A stretch of DNA of 64,000 bases from Mucilaginibacter lappiensis (GCF_900155965.1 NZ_FTMG01000009.1:1-64000); one strand, 5' to 3'. Positions 1-9,147 are shown, counted from the first letter of the stretch. The notes: a model not told the origin generated them from the sequence alone. Translations and numbers: made by a program.

Positions 1-105
1 GGAGTTGTTAACAAAGAAAAAGAAGCAAAAAGAAAGCTTCAACAATAATAACAACTCGTTTATTCTTGTTGAAGCTAATCTAAAGGTATGTCTTTATTCA
101 GGAAC

Positions 106-1842
106 CTACAACAGATCCTTCAAATGTTTGTAGTTTGATTTTACAGTATCCAGCACTTCGTCCATATGGCCGTTGAGCATCAGTTTGGTCATCGATACCG
201 CCATACCCTTTACTTGTTCAAACTCAATTTTGGGTGGCATAGCCAGCGCGTTCGGGTCGGTAAATATATTGACTAATGCAGGGCCATTAAAAGCTAGTGC
301 TTCAGCGATCGCCTCTTGAACATCGTCTGGATATTTGACGTTAATACCTTTGATACCCATAGCCTGCGCCACCAAAGCGAAATCGGGATTGTACATATCG
401 GTTTGCCAATCGGGCAGTCCAGCAACCTCCATTTCTAACTTGACCATGCCTAAGGAACGGTTATTAAAAACGATGATCTTAACCGGAAGTTTATACTGAA
501 CAATAGTAGCCAGATCCCCCAGTAGCATCGACAGCCCTCCATCGCCGCAAAGCGCTATCACCTGTTGATCCGGACGGGCCAGGGCCGCACCAATAGCCTG
601 TGGCATAGCATTAGCCATAGAACCGTGGTTAAAAGAACCTATCATTTTTCGTTTACCTGTGGCATTTATATAACGGGAACCCCATACGCAGGACATGCCG
701 GTATCCACCGTAAATATGGCATCATCCGCGGCTATTTTATCCAGTACGCTGGCTACAAATTCGGGATGTACCTTGTCCTGGCTGCCGCTGTCGTCCACAT
801 AGGTTTGCATTTTGCTTTTTACATCGGCATACACTTTTAGCTGGGCCTTTAAAAAGCTATCGTCCTGTTTTTGATTGATTATTGGCAATAACGCTGTTAG
901 TGTATCCTTGATATTTCCGCATAAGCCCACATCAACTTTGGCCCGGCGACCAATACGCTCCGGTTTAATATCTACCTGCACAATTTTACAATCGGTAGGC
1001 ATAAATGGCGTGTAAGGGAAATCGGTGCCTAACAATATCAGCAGATCACTTTCGTGCATGCTATGATAGGCCGATGGCAGGCCTAAAAGTCCGGTCATGC
1101 CCACTTCGTTAGGATTGTCATACTGAATATCCATTTTAGCCCGGAACGAGTAAGCTACCGTAGCATGAAGTTTTTGTGAGAGGGCCACTACCTCGTCATG
1201 AGCTTCGGCCGCACCTATGCCGCAAAAAATAGTGATCTTTTGATGCTGGTTGATCAATGCAGATAGTTCTTGCAGATCGGCATCTGAAGGCCTGATCACA
1301 GGAGCAGGGTTAAAGTTTTGTGTCGACGTATTAATTTCCACAGCATCCATGCTGGTGATATCGCCGGGTAAACCAATTACAGCAACGCCTTTCTGATGCA
1401 GCGCACTTTGTATTCCGGCCTGTAGCATGCGTGGCAACTGCCTCGGGGTAGCAGCCACTTGGTTATAATAACTGCAATCATCAAACAATTTTATGGTATT
1501 GGTTTCCTGGAAATAATCTGTACCGAATTCAAAAGTGGCAATCGTTGAAGCGATGGCAATAACTGGCGCGCCAGACCGGTGTGCATCATACAAACCGTTA
1601 ATGAGGTGCACATGGCCCGGCCCGCTGCTGCCTGCACAACACGCAAAACCATTCAGTTGTGCTTCGGCGCCGGCCGCGTAAGCGCCAACCTCCTCATGGC
1701 GCACATGTATCCATTGTATATTTCCTTCGCGTCTTACAGCATCATTTACCTCGTTAAGGCTATCGCCGGTAACGGCATATATTCTTTTTATACCAGCGTT
1801 TGCCAGCATTTCTACCAGTTGGTCTGCAACATTTTTTGCCAT
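106..1842 (-). CDS. poxB: Pyruvate oxidase / quinone-dependent pyruvate dehydrogenase (PoxB type)
   Basis: Thiamine-diphosphate enzyme of 578 residues, close to the 572 of E. coli PoxB, expected to decarboxylate pyruvate to acetate and pass electrons to FAD and quinone at the inner membrane. The N-terminal PYR domain carries the catalytic Glu50 in RHEEVGA, and residues 60-75 follow the PoxB pattern (GAEAQLNG). The central domain (about 190-330) would bind FAD. The C-terminal PP domain has the TPP motif CGDGG followed by NNRSLG. The overall pattern separates it from acetolactate synthase, also present in this window (39131-40867). It is divergent from the small ABM gene at 1928 across an 85-base gap. 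No Shine-Dalgarno is seen. Acetolactate synthase or oxalyl-CoA decarboxylase are less likely alternatives. Confidence 0.9.
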   Translation of the reverse strand: MAKNVADQLVEMLANAGIKRIYAVTGDSLNEVNDAVRREGNIQWIHVRHEEVGAYAAGAEAQLNGFACCAGSSGPGHVHLINGLYDAHRSGAPVIAIASTIATFEFGTDYFQETNTIKLFDDCSYYNQVAATPRQLPRMLQAGIQSALHQKGVAVIGLPGDITSMDAVEINTSTQNFNPAPVIRPSDADLQELSALINQHQKITIFCGIGAAEAHDEVVALSQKLHATVAYSFRAKMDIQYDNPNEVGMTGLLGLPSAYHSMHESDLLILLGTDFPYTPFMPTDCKIVQVDIKPERIGRRAKVDVGLCGNIKDTLTALLPIINQKQDDSFLKAQLKVYADVKSKMQTYVDDSGSQDKVHPEFVASVLDKIAADDAIFTVDTGMSCVWGSRYINATGKRKMIGSFNHGSMANAMPQAIGAALARPDQQVIALCGDGGLSMLLGDLATIVQYKLPVKIIVFNNRSLGMVKLEMEVAGLPDWQTDMYNPDFALVAQAMGIKGINVKYPDDVQEAIAEALAFNGPALVNIFTDPNALAMPPKIEFEQVKGMAVSMTKLMLNGHMDEVLDTVKSNYKHLKDLL

Positions 1843-1927
1843 GGTTAGGTTGATTTATGTTTTGATATTTATAAAGCTAACCATTGAATATGATGTGGGT
1901 TTTAAAAATTGTAAATTGCTGTAAAAT

Positions 1928-2254
1928 ATGACAATTATGGGGCGAATAGTTATTGTGGCATATAAACCAAAACCGGGAAAAGCAGCTGCTTTAAAGCAGC
2001 TCACCAGAACCCATGTACCCCGGCTTAAGCTGGAAGGGCTGGTGACTGATCGTGAACCCATTATTATGGAAACCGCAGATGGTATCATCATTGAAGTTTT
2101 TGAATGGTTAAGTGCCGAGGCCATTAACCAGGCCCATCAAAACAAGGCCGTTCATGAAATGTGGGCCGAGTATGCCGATGTTTGTGATTATGTAAGCCTG
2201 AATAGTTTAAGCGAAACGGCAAACATGTTTGCTGAATTTAATGCCTTAGACTGA
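1928..2254 (+). CDS. ABM-like dimeric alpha/beta-barrel protein
   Basis: Small soluble protein of 108 residues. The opening strand IVIVAYKPKPGKAAALKQL, the mid-protein ETADGIIIEVFEW strand and the helical HEMWAEYADV segment fit the ferredoxin-like dimeric alpha/beta barrel of the antibiotic biosynthesis monooxygenase (ABM) group. Members are mostly small monooxygenases or of unknown function, so no substrate is assigned. ATG codons at 1928 and 1937 are both possible starts. A strong hairpin terminator follows directly, so the gene is probably monocistronic. Confidence 0.6.
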   Translation: MTIMGRIVIVAYKPKPGKAAALKQLTRTHVPRLKLEGLVTDREPIIMETADGIIIEVFEWLSAEAINQAHQNKAVHEMWAEYADVCDYVSLNSLSETANMFAEFNALD

Positions 2255-2270
2255 ACTGGGGTGTAAAACA

Positions 2271-2304
2271 AAACAGGCAGACTTCAAAGAGTCTGCCTGT
2301 TTTT
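2271..2304 (+). terminator. Rho-independent terminator after the ABM gene
   Basis: A perfect 12-bp stem (AAACAGGCAGAC / GTCTGCCTGTTT) with an 8-base loop runs into a T-tract. It lies 17 bases after the stop codon at 2254. Confidence 0.85.
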
Positions 2305-2672
2305 ATGTGTCAATATATAGAGAAGCCTTAAACGGCTGTTGATTTCTTGTATTGATTAAGGATGACTATTTCCTCAATCAATACTCTATGTATTATATAT
2401 GATAGAATTTACAGCGATAAAGATTATCTGTAAATGACGGTTAAAATTTGATAGGTTTCCCAGTAGAGCTGTAGCAACCTGCCTTTTAGTAAGTTTAAGT
2501 TTTGTTTTTTCATGACCTTTATTTCTTATTGACAAAACAAAGGTACTGCGGATAGCAAGGCGCATCAATCTCAATAAATCGGTTTTAAGAACCAATTTTT
2601 CCGGTAGATAGATTTCACCGTCAGGCAACGGTCACGAAAGGTGTATTTGGGTCGGAAAAAGTGATCAGCTTT
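2305..2672. other. Gene-poor spacer
   Basis: About 370 AT-rich bases between the ABM terminator and the araC stop. The only ORFs here are 76-80 codons, overlap araC or have no recognisable composition. No RNA gene or clear repeat was seen. Confidence 0.5.
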
Positions 2673-3590
2673 TTATTGCTGTTGCTTAAACTCCGAAGGG
2701 TTATTACCCGCAAAGCGTTTAAAAAAACGACTGAAATGCGAGCTGTTATCAAAGTTAAGCCGCTCCGTAATTTCTTTAATACTAAGTCCCGATGATGATA
2801 GCAGATATTGAGCCTCCAGGTACAACCGGTTATGGATAACATGGAGCGCATTTTGCCCTGTTTCGTTCTTCACTATTTCAGTTAAATATTTGGCTGATAT
2901 AAAGAGTTCGTCAGCATATTCCTGTACGGTTTTCAGGATTAAAAATTTCTCCTCAACCAGTTTTTTGAATTTGTATACCAGTTGATATTGTTTACTCAAA
3001 TGACGGGTTGAATTTAATAAACAACTTTCGCAGGCCCGGTTCATTTCGTATAACAAATCGGTTAACAGCAAGCGCAGGATCTGTAAATGAAATGCTCCCT
3101 GCTCTTTACACTCATCGCTTATCTTTTCGTACAAAGCCTTTAATGATGCTACTCCTTTTTTGGGTAGACCATAAATAGGCGGATAATCGGGATTTACCTC
3201 CAGCAGGTTATCCAGGATGTTTTCTTTCAGAAAATTATGGGATAGAAACTCCTTTTTGAACAGCACCTGGTACAATAACAGATCATCAGACGCATCCTCA
3301 AAAGAAGTAATGTATGCAGGCGATACCAGGTGAATAGAATTTGTATAAACCTCAAAAACAAAATGGCCTATAGTTTTTTTACAACTACCGCTGAGGCATA
3401 AAATAACCGAGTAATAATCTGTTTTAACTGGCACGCCATGCTGCACCCCGTTTTCATTACTTAATACCGCAAAATCTTCCTGGCTCCAGTTATCGTTAAC
3501 AATACCAAAATCAGGTTTGGTAATATTGGCGGATGTGATGTGGCGTTTAAGCGTGGAAGGAATATCAAAAACAGTTACTTTATTACTCAT
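2673..3590 (-). CDS. AraC-family transcriptional regulator
   Basis: 305 residues. The first 190 or so are compatible with an AraC-type cupin sensing domain (strand-rich stretch VILCLSGSCKKTIGHFVFEV). Residues 200-305 form the double helix-turn-helix: the first HTH is around YADELFISAKYLTEIVKNET, and the second has the AraC signature around IKEITERLNFDNSSHFSRFF, ending FAGNNPSEFK. The ligand is unknown. A good Bacteroidota promoter lies just upstream (3616-3645), inside the 3' end of the neighbouring LytTR gene. The regulator may therefore be transcribed alone although it follows the two-component pair on the same strand. Confidence 0.85.
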   Translation of the reverse strand: MSNKVTVFDIPSTLKRHITSANITKPDFGIVNDNWSQEDFAVLSNENGVQHGVPVKTDYYSVILCLSGSCKKTIGHFVFEVYTNSIHLVSPAYITSFEDASDDLLLYQVLFKKEFLSHNFLKENILDNLLEVNPDYPPIYGLPKKGVASLKALYEKISDECKEQGAFHLQILRLLLTDLLYEMNRACESCLLNSTRHLSKQYQLVYKFKKLVEEKFLILKTVQEYADELFISAKYLTEIVKNETGQNALHVIHNRLYLEAQYLLSSSGLSIKEITERLNFDNSSHFSRFFKRFAGNNPSEFKQQQ

Positions 3591-3615
3591 ATGGGATGGT
3601 AAATCAAATATAACG

Positions 3616-3645
3616 CAAAATTATGATTCGTTGGTGCTTAGTCAA
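3616..3645 (-). promoter_or_regulatory. Candidate promoter of the AraC gene
   Basis: On the minus strand a TTG (3645-3643) is followed after 19 bases by TAATTTTG (3623-3616). This matches the Bacteroidota sigma-ABfr consensus TTG-N17-23-TAnnTTTG. Predicted initiation is about 20 bases before the ATG at 3590. Confidence 0.55.
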
Positions 3646-4369
3646 ATTGTATCTGTTCGGCTTTGAGCTTTTTTTGAACATCCTGTTTATAATTACGACC
3701 TATGGGTAATTCATGACCGGCCACTTCAATACTATAAGAGTAAAAAGAGTCAATTTTACCCAGGGCTACAATGAACGACCGGTGGATCCGTACAAATTTG
3801 TTTTCAGGTAGCATTTCTTCCAGTATGCTGATCTTTTGCCTGGTAATATACACTTGATCTTTAATGACTACTTTTACATAATCGCGCAGGCTTTCTATCC
3901 ATAAAATATCATTCACATTTACTTTAATGGTTTTACGCTCAACTTTAAGATAGATAAATGCTTCATGATCGCTTACCGGAGTTTCATGTATGATCACTGG
4001 TCTTGGTTTACTCTCGGCTAACTGGTAAATTTTATCAATGGCACGCAAGAAACGCTCGAACGAGATAGGTTTCAGCAGATAGTCAACCGCGTTTAGTTCA
4101 AACCCTTCCAGCGCATATTCGCTGTATGCGGTGGTGAAAATTACCTTAGGTGGGTTTTTTAGACTTCGGAGCAGGTCGGTACCTTTGATGCCCGGCATTT
4201 TGATATCCAAAAACATCAGGTCAACTGGTTTTTGTTGGAGCAACTGAAAAGCCTGTATAGCATCTGCGCATTTCCCTACCAGTTCCATTTGGTTAAACTG
4301 GGCCAGGTATTTCTCCAACACGACTATGGCATGAGGCTCATCATCAACTATCAGTGTGCGGATCTTCAT
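3638..4369 (-). CDS. LytTR-family response regulator
   Basis: 243 residues: a receiver domain (1-120) with the acidic pair DDE at 9-11, phosphoacceptor Asp55 in FLDIKMPG and the conserved Lys in YLLKP, then a LytTR DNA-binding domain (about 140-240). The kinase gene overlaps it by four bases (ATGA at 4366-4369), so the two are translationally coupled and almost certainly cognate. The family binds paired imperfect direct repeats upstream of target promoters; no target is evident here. Confidence 0.93.
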   Translation of the reverse strand: MKIRTLIVDDEPHAIVVLEKYLAQFNQMELVGKCADAIQAFQLLQQKPVDLMFLDIKMPGIKGTDLLRSLKNPPKVIFTTAYSEYALEGFELNAVDYLLKPISFERFLRAIDKIYQLAESKPRPVIIHETPVSDHEAFIYLKVERKTIKVNVNDILWIESLRDYVKVVIKDQVYITRQKISILEEMLPENKFVRIHRSFIVALGKIDSFYSYSIEVAGHELPIGRNYKQDVQKKLKAEQIQFD

Positions 4370-5484
4370 GCGCTTATCAATTGTTTTTCGGTGTGTTTAA
4401 CCACATTGAGTTGCATATCAAGTACAATCAGGAAAGTGTCGTCCTCATTCATGATCTTTAGTTTTGAGGTAGCAGGATAAAGCAGATCGAGCCGTTTCAT
4501 CACATTTTTTAAACCGATGTGCCCACGAGTGTTCTCTTCATCTTCCTCTGCCCGATGTTCGGGCCTGTTATTAGCCACTTTTAGTTTAAAACGATTGCCG
4601 GTAACATTTACGTTGATGTTTATCCAAACCTGCCCCGTTTTTTCACTGGTACCGTGTTTAAAGGCATTTTCAATGAACGGCAGTATCAGCAATGGCGCTA
4701 TTAATTTATTCCTCAGATCGCCTGTAATGGTAAAATTAATGTCGATACGGTCTTCATAGCGCAATTTTTCCAACTTTACGTATTGCTGCATCATGAGTAT
4801 CTCTCGTTCAAGAGGCACTTCATCGGCATTGCACTCGTAAAGCATGTACCGTAAAATATCTGATAACCCCAAAATCAACTGAGGCGATTTGGGCGATTGA
4901 TCTAAACTCAACGCATACAGGTTATTTAACGTATTGAACAAAAAATGGGGATGCACCTGGGCCTTTAAAGCACTTAATTCAGCCTCCAAAGAAGCTTGCT
5001 TGCGCTCATACCACATTTTAAATAGTTTGATGGCCAGCACAAACCCAATAATGAGGTTTACCCCTTTAAAAGAATTTACAAGATTTTCTATATCAAATAG
5101 TTTGGTGAAAAAAGGCAGCTGATCATACCGTATATAATCCGAATACGTAACCGGCATTACCCTGACTAGGTATGGATGCACAAACAATAAGCCCACAGAC
5201 CGCGTAGCTAATGTTGAAACGATAACCAATATTAATAACAGAAAAGTGAACAAGAAATACCGGTTAACAAACAAATAACGTGGAATCACCCAATAAGCGA
5301 TAGCATAATAATAAGCTATCTGAACCGGCATAAAAATTAGGTTGTTTCTTAAGGATATTACAAAACTGGACTGCACCGAGTACATACTGGCTATCAGAAG
5401 GTAACCCACACCCCAAAACAACAGGTGCTGGTAAACCCGTGGTATTTTGATGTTTTGCAGCCGGATATCAATCCTGTTATTCAT
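4366..5484 (-). CDS. LytS/YpdA-type sensor histidine kinase
   Basis: 372 residues. Four probable membrane segments lie at about 18-37, 46-68, 76-102 and 140-157, with no large periplasmic sensor domain. The His_kinase module follows, with phosphoacceptor His180 in the hallmark HPHFLFNTLNNL, then a HATPase domain with an N box around FIENAFKHG and a GHIGLKNV glycine box. It precedes and overlaps the LytTR regulator gene. This kinase/regulator type is highly amplified in Bacteroidota. The ligand is unknown. Confidence 0.92.
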   Translation of the reverse strand: MNNRIDIRLQNIKIPRVYQHLLFWGVGYLLIASMYSVQSSFVISLRNNLIFMPVQIAYYYAIAYWVIPRYLFVNRYFLFTFLLLILVIVSTLATRSVGLLFVHPYLVRVMPVTYSDYIRYDQLPFFTKLFDIENLVNSFKGVNLIIGFVLAIKLFKMWYERKQASLEAELSALKAQVHPHFLFNTLNNLYALSLDQSPKSPQLILGLSDILRYMLYECNADEVPLEREILMMQQYVKLEKLRYEDRIDINFTITGDLRNKLIAPLLILPFIENAFKHGTSEKTGQVWININVNVTGNRFKLKVANNRPEHRAEEDEENTRGHIGLKNVMKRLDLLYPATSKLKIMNEDDTFLIVLDMQLNVVKHTEKQLISA

Positions 5485-5719
5485 ATAGCTAATTTACCTG
5501 ATATCGGCCGAAAGATGTAAAATCTTTTCAGTAAATGCGATAAACCGCACACTTTTATCGACATACAACCATAAAACATTTAACCAGGGTAATTATTTTT
5601 GACAAATGCTGATAGAGCTGCATTAAATGCTGTTTGTGCGCAAAAAATGGTTGAGTAACGACATCGGTTCTTTATCAGATCTGGCCTGGTTAATTTTAAT
5701 CATCAAATGAAAATGGGCT

Positions 5720-6024
5720 ATGAAAACAATCATGTTAACAGCATTGATCCTGATAAGCGCTGTATGCAGCCAGGCTCAAACAAAAACACCCGGATACGGT
5801 TTCTGGGTATAGAAAGCAACCCTAGTCAACCAAAGGTGCAAACCATTAGGTTTTATACAGATGACTCGAAGCTGATTTATGAAGAAACTATTAACGCCAG
5901 GCTGAATTTGAAACGCGAAAAAAGAAAGCTGGCTTTAAATCAGTTGTCTAGCAAACTGAACGAAGGGAAGGATAATCCAGAAAACAAAAGGCTGATCGCG
6001 CTTGCGTTCAATCTGAATAGATAA
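5720..6024 (+). pseudogene. Small secreted protein gene interrupted by a -1 frameshift
   Basis: Two frames must be joined to give a sensible protein. The frame from ATG 5720 encodes a clean signal peptide (MKTIMLTALILISAVCSQAQ) and 10 further residues, then stops at TAG 5810-5812. The other frame, open from 5707 to 6024, has an unlikely start but from ATA 5809 gives a coherent mature part (IESNPSQPKVQTIRFY, then a basic helix ending in ALNQLSS). Restoring one base near 5808-5810 would give an intact exported protein of about 100 residues ending at the stop 6022-6024. It could be a true pseudogene, a phase-variable state or a sequencing error. No classical slippery heptamer is visible. Function unknown. 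Confidence 0.6.
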
Positions 6025-6047
6025 ATGACCTTTTTTAATTATACTTT

Positions 6048-6085
6048 GAACAAGGGTTGGCGCGAGGCCAGCCCTGTTCTGTTTT
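6048..6085 (+). terminator. Hairpin terminator between the frameshifted gene and ispG
   Basis: GAACAAGGGTTGGC pairs imperfectly with GCCAGCCCTGTTC around a 5-base loop and is followed by TGTTTT. It sits between convergent genes and touches the ispG stop codon, so it could act on both strands. Confidence 0.6.
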
Positions 6086-8120
6086 ATGCCTGTTCCTGTT
6101 CTACCCAGTTACCATCCTCTTTGATGATCCCGATCAGTTCATCCAGCGCGTTATTTGAGCTGATGTTTTTTTTGACGGCTTCTTTACCACGATAAAGGGT
6201 AACCTTATCGGTACCTGAACCTACGTAGCCGTAATCGGCATCAGCCATTTCGCCGGGGCCGTTCACAATACAACCCATAATGCCAATTTTAAGACCTTTG
6301 AGATGGCTGGTACGGCTGCGGATCATCTGGGTAGTCACCATCAAATCAAACAGGGTACGGCCACAGCTTGGGCACGATATATACTCTGTTTTGGAGATCC
6401 TGGAACGGGTAGCCTGTAAAATACCAAAGGCGGTTGAAGTGATAACATTTGCGGGCAACTCTGGTGCATCTATCCAAATGCCATCGCCAAAACCATCAAC
6501 CAGCAGGGCGCCCAGATCGGTAGCGGCGTATAGTTGAAGTTTGGTAGTTAAGTCTGTTTGTCCATGGTCCATGGTCGATGGTCCATGGTCTTTTTCAAAT
6601 TCATAACTTCTTTTCATTATCACCGGTATTTCCAATCCAAGCTCTTCCAGTTTAAAGAAGAAGGAGCGTTGATCGGCCATGCCATGTAATGCCTCAGTTT
6701 CCAGTACAAATACCAATGAGTTATCAAAGGGCAATGAACCAAATTCATCCGAATCCATATCGGCAGGCAATATTCTCACCAGGTTCAATTTAGATGAGCG
6801 ATCGGTCCCCGGTGCAATATACTCGGCCAACGAAAACACTGGGTGACAATTGGTTTTGTCGGTCAGTTTTTGCCAGGTGTTATAGTTATATAGCTGTTTT
6901 AAATTGCTTGGAAATACAAACGAAGGCAATTCATCGGCCAGGTAAACAAAATCTACCGATTGCTCGGCCATATTGTATTTATCCAATAAAGGCGAGTAGA
7001 GATATCCTGCATCCTTCAAAACAGCCGGATCTTTTAAATTTTTGGCCGACAGATCAACCACTACCCTCGGTACCATATGTCCGCCTATGAATGCGTTAGC
7101 CTCATAGGTATGACGCTTTTTGTATTCGTAGGGATTGTGTGGTGTTTTGTCCATGGTCCATGGTCTATGGTCTATGGTCTCTTCTGCTTTTTGCTTTTCG
7201 CTTTCTGCTTTCCGCTCGGTATACCGGCGCACCAATTCAATAGCTACCGGAGCTTCTGCTTCGGGTTCTTCGGTGAGAGAAACACGTACGGTATCACCCA
7301 AGCCGTCTTCTAATAAAGTACCGATACCTACTGCCGATTTGATGCGGCCATCCTCACCGTCGCCTGCTTCGGTTACACCCAGGTGCAGCGGATAATTCAT
7401 ACCCTCGGCCACCATGGTATCTACCAGCAAGCGATAGGCCTGTACCATTACCTGCGGGTTGCTCGATTTCATGGAGATCACGAGGTTATAGTAGTTCAAC
7501 GTTTCGCACATCCGCATAAACTCCATGGCCGACTCTACCATACCCTGCGGGGTATCGCCATAACGGCTCATGATACGGTCGCTCAGGGAGCCATGATTGG
7601 TACCAATACGCATGGCGGTACCGTATTCCTTACAAATGTTAACCAGGGGAGCAAATTTTTTGTAGATGCGTTCCAGTTCGCCTTGGTATTCCTGGTCGGT
7701 ATAATCTATCTGGTCAAATTTCTTTTTATCGGCATAGTTGCCGGGGTTTACCCTTACTTTTTCAACTATGCGTGCGGCCACCTCGGCAGCATTCGGGGTA
7801 AAATGTATATCGGCTACCAGCGGAACGTTATAGCCACGCTGGCGAAGCTGCTTTTTGATCTCGGCCAGGTTTTGGGCCTCTTTGATGCTGGGCGCGGTAA
7901 TGCGCACATATTCGCAGCCGGCATCAACCATACGGATGGATTGTTCCACCGTACCTATGGTATCCATAGTATCGGTAGTGGTCATGCTTTGGATCCGGAT
8001 AGGGTTATTGCCGCCCATGGGCACATCACCAATATTCACCTCGCGGGTAACAAAACGCGAATATTCGGTTAGTGAATTACAATAACGGCCTTGAAGCAAC
8101 TTAACAGCATCAGTATTCAT
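6084..8120 (-). CDS. ispG: 4-hydroxy-3-methylbut-2-enyl diphosphate synthase, long (insert-domain) form
   Basis: Iron-sulfur enzyme of the MEP isoprenoid pathway, converting MEcPP to HMBPP. Numbered from an upstream in-frame ATG at 8144 (686 codons), the TIM-barrel domain covers about 30-300 (GGNNPIRIQSMTTTDTMDT, GTNHGSLSDR). An insert domain covers about 340-560, as in the plant/Bacteroidota three-domain form. The C-terminal domain carries the [4Fe-4S] ligands Cys591 and Cys594 (CPSCGRTLFD) and Cys625 (GCIVNGPGE). I place the start at the ATG ending at 8120 because a TAAATTTG -7 box (8149-8142) covers the upstream ATG; this gives 678 residues. Odd: low-complexity segments at 312-333 and 517-528 on both sides of the insert domain (TIDHRPWTMDK and KDHGPSTMDHG) are encoded by intergenic-type repeats. 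Confidence 0.93.
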   Translation of the reverse strand: MNTDAVKLLQGRYCNSLTEYSRFVTREVNIGDVPMGGNNPIRIQSMTTTDTMDTIGTVEQSIRMVDAGCEYVRITAPSIKEAQNLAEIKKQLRQRGYNVPLVADIHFTPNAAEVAARIVEKVRVNPGNYADKKKFDQIDYTDQEYQGELERIYKKFAPLVNICKEYGTAMRIGTNHGSLSDRIMSRYGDTPQGMVESAMEFMRMCETLNYYNLVISMKSSNPQVMVQAYRLLVDTMVAEGMNYPLHLGVTEAGDGEDGRIKSAVGIGTLLEDGLGDTVRVSLTEEPEAEAPVAIELVRRYTERKAESEKQKAEETIDHRPWTMDKTPHNPYEYKKRHTYEANAFIGGHMVPRVVVDLSAKNLKDPAVLKDAGYLYSPLLDKYNMAEQSVDFVYLADELPSFVFPSNLKQLYNYNTWQKLTDKTNCHPVFSLAEYIAPGTDRSSKLNLVRILPADMDSDEFGSLPFDNSLVFVLETEALHGMADQRSFFFKLEELGLEIPVIMKRSYEFEKDHGPSTMDHGQTDLTTKLQLYAATDLGALLVDGFGDGIWIDAPELPANVITSTAFGILQATRSRISKTEYISCPSCGRTLFDLMVTTQMIRSRTSHLKGLKIGIMGCIVNGPGEMADADYGYVGSGTDKVTLYRGKEAVKKNISSNNALDELIGIIKEDGNWVEQEQA
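6561..6592 (-). repeat. CCATGGTC word repeat inside ispG (distal copy)
   Basis: About four units related to CCATGGTC in tandem, in frame in ispG, encoding the residues around KDHGPSTMDHG just before the C-terminal domain. The vocabulary is the same as at 7147-7180. Confidence 0.8.
7147..7207 (-). repeat. CCATGGTC/CTATGGTC plus TTCTGCTTT word repeat inside ispG (proximal copy)
   Basis: Tandem CCATGGTC and CTATGGTC units (7150-7180), then TTCTGCTTT, TTGCTTTTCGC and TTTCTGC units (7181-7207). It stays in frame and encodes a charged linker (AESEKQKAEETIDHRPWTMD) between the TIM barrel and the insert domain. In composition it matches the junction repeats elsewhere in this window. Confidence 0.8.
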
Positions 8121-8209
8121 GCAGCGAAAATTAATAAGATGCAAATTTAGTGAATATAGTCGAATAGCTATTTAATTTTCTAAGAGGCGTCCCCTTCTAT
8201 GAATCGCCT

Positions 8210-8821
8210 CTAAAACAGTCTTTCCTTGATCACCAGGGTATTGGCCAGCATATCATGCAGGCATTGCTGTTTTTTATTGAAGAAGGCTATCACATAACCC
8301 AAACAAAACGGCAATGCTGAAAGTAGTTTGAGCAAATTACGACTGATAGCCACTCCTGTACTGATACGATCGCCATTGATATCTACCACTTTGATCTTGA
8401 GCATTTGTTTGCCATAGGTTGCCTGTTTGGCCGAGCTTTCCATCACGATATGATAAATCACTTTAGCCAATGGGATAACGCCTAAAATGCTGAAGGATAC
8501 TATAATGCGCGTTTCTTTATCCTGTATAAACAGCAACACTACGATAAAAGCAATGATCACAAATACTCCAAAAAGTATAAACCAATCCAGTACCGAAGCC
8601 AGCAGGCGCTGATCAAAACTGCCATAATATTGCATGAGCAACGATGGTTTGGCAAAGCCGAAAAGTGTGCGCAGTTCGGCAATTTCCTGTGCTTCTTTAT
8701 AATCGTCCATTTCGGGGGTTTTTATAAAATCGGTAGGTTTTACTTTGAGGTCTTTTAGCTGGTCGATGCTAAAAGGGCCCTGTGGTTTGCCTTCAATTAC
8801 CAGTATATAAGTTTGAGCCAT
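8210..8821 (-). CDS. GYF_2-like plus RDD-domain membrane protein
   Basis: 203 residues. The first 50 (YILVIEGKPQGPFSIDQLK) resemble the GYF_2 domain often found before membrane domains in bacteria. From about 68 an RDD domain follows: the Arg in DQRLLASVLDWFILFG, membrane helices at about 75-98, 105-125 and 160-180, and the RDD-type segment GKQMLKIKVVDINGDRIS. The role of RDD proteins is generally unknown; some are linked to ion transport. It stands alone, with the 8895-9147 element upstream. Confidence 0.82.
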   Translation of the reverse strand: MAQTYILVIEGKPQGPFSIDQLKDLKVKPTDFIKTPEMDDYKEAQEIAELRTLFGFAKPSLLMQYYGSFDQRLLASVLDWFILFGVFVIIAFIVVLLFIQDKETRIIVSFSILGVIPLAKVIYHIVMESSAKQATYGKQMLKIKVVDINGDRISTGVAISRNLLKLLSALPFCLGYVIAFFNKKQQCLHDMLANTLVIKERLF

Positions 8822-8894
8822 TGATCAGGATTTTTTGTGAGGCATTTACTCCCGTTTGATTATCGCAAACGCCCGAAGTTACTTTGTTGGATAG

Positions 8895-9147
8895 AAAAAC
8901 TTTTTAAACCTCAAATTTTAACACTTTTTTGGTCAAAAATCGGACAAAAAGGACCAGCTATTACCCACTTTAACTAAGTTTTAACGCCATTTTAACACTT
9001 TTTAACAAATTTTTGATGGGTTTTGAAAGATTTAAAAAGTGTTAATTTGTTGATAGTTAAATATGTATGTGCTAAACGGTCGGTTTTTGTTGTCTTTTCA
9101 TCTTTAACAAAACAGCCCGGTTTTCTGGTTTAGAGAATCCCGGGCTG
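8895..9147. repeat. Paired intergenic element, copy 1, ending in a hairpin
   Basis: The first 34 bases are nearly identical to 46543-46576 (one difference), and an internal core TTTTAACACTTTTTAACAAA also recurs there. Both copies end on the plus strand in a CAGCCCG...CGGGCTG hairpin, here 9113-9147. No ORF of interest lies inside. In both copies the next gene to the left is on the minus strand and starts 50-75 bases away. It may be a small-RNA locus or a shared upstream regulatory element. Confidence 0.6.

Noticed and set aside
2386..2628. 80-codon ORF between the ABM and araC genes
   Set aside because: No start context, domain or plausible neighbour relation; basic low-complexity sequence.
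5707..5808. ATG 5707 as the true start of the 105-codon frame
   Set aside because: The resulting N-terminus has no signal peptide or family feature, while the overlapping frame gives a textbook signal peptide.
7383..8072. 229-codon open frame antisense to ispG
   Set aside because: It lies wholly within a well-supported gene on the other strand and has no recognisable domain; it is a shadow of ispG codon bias.
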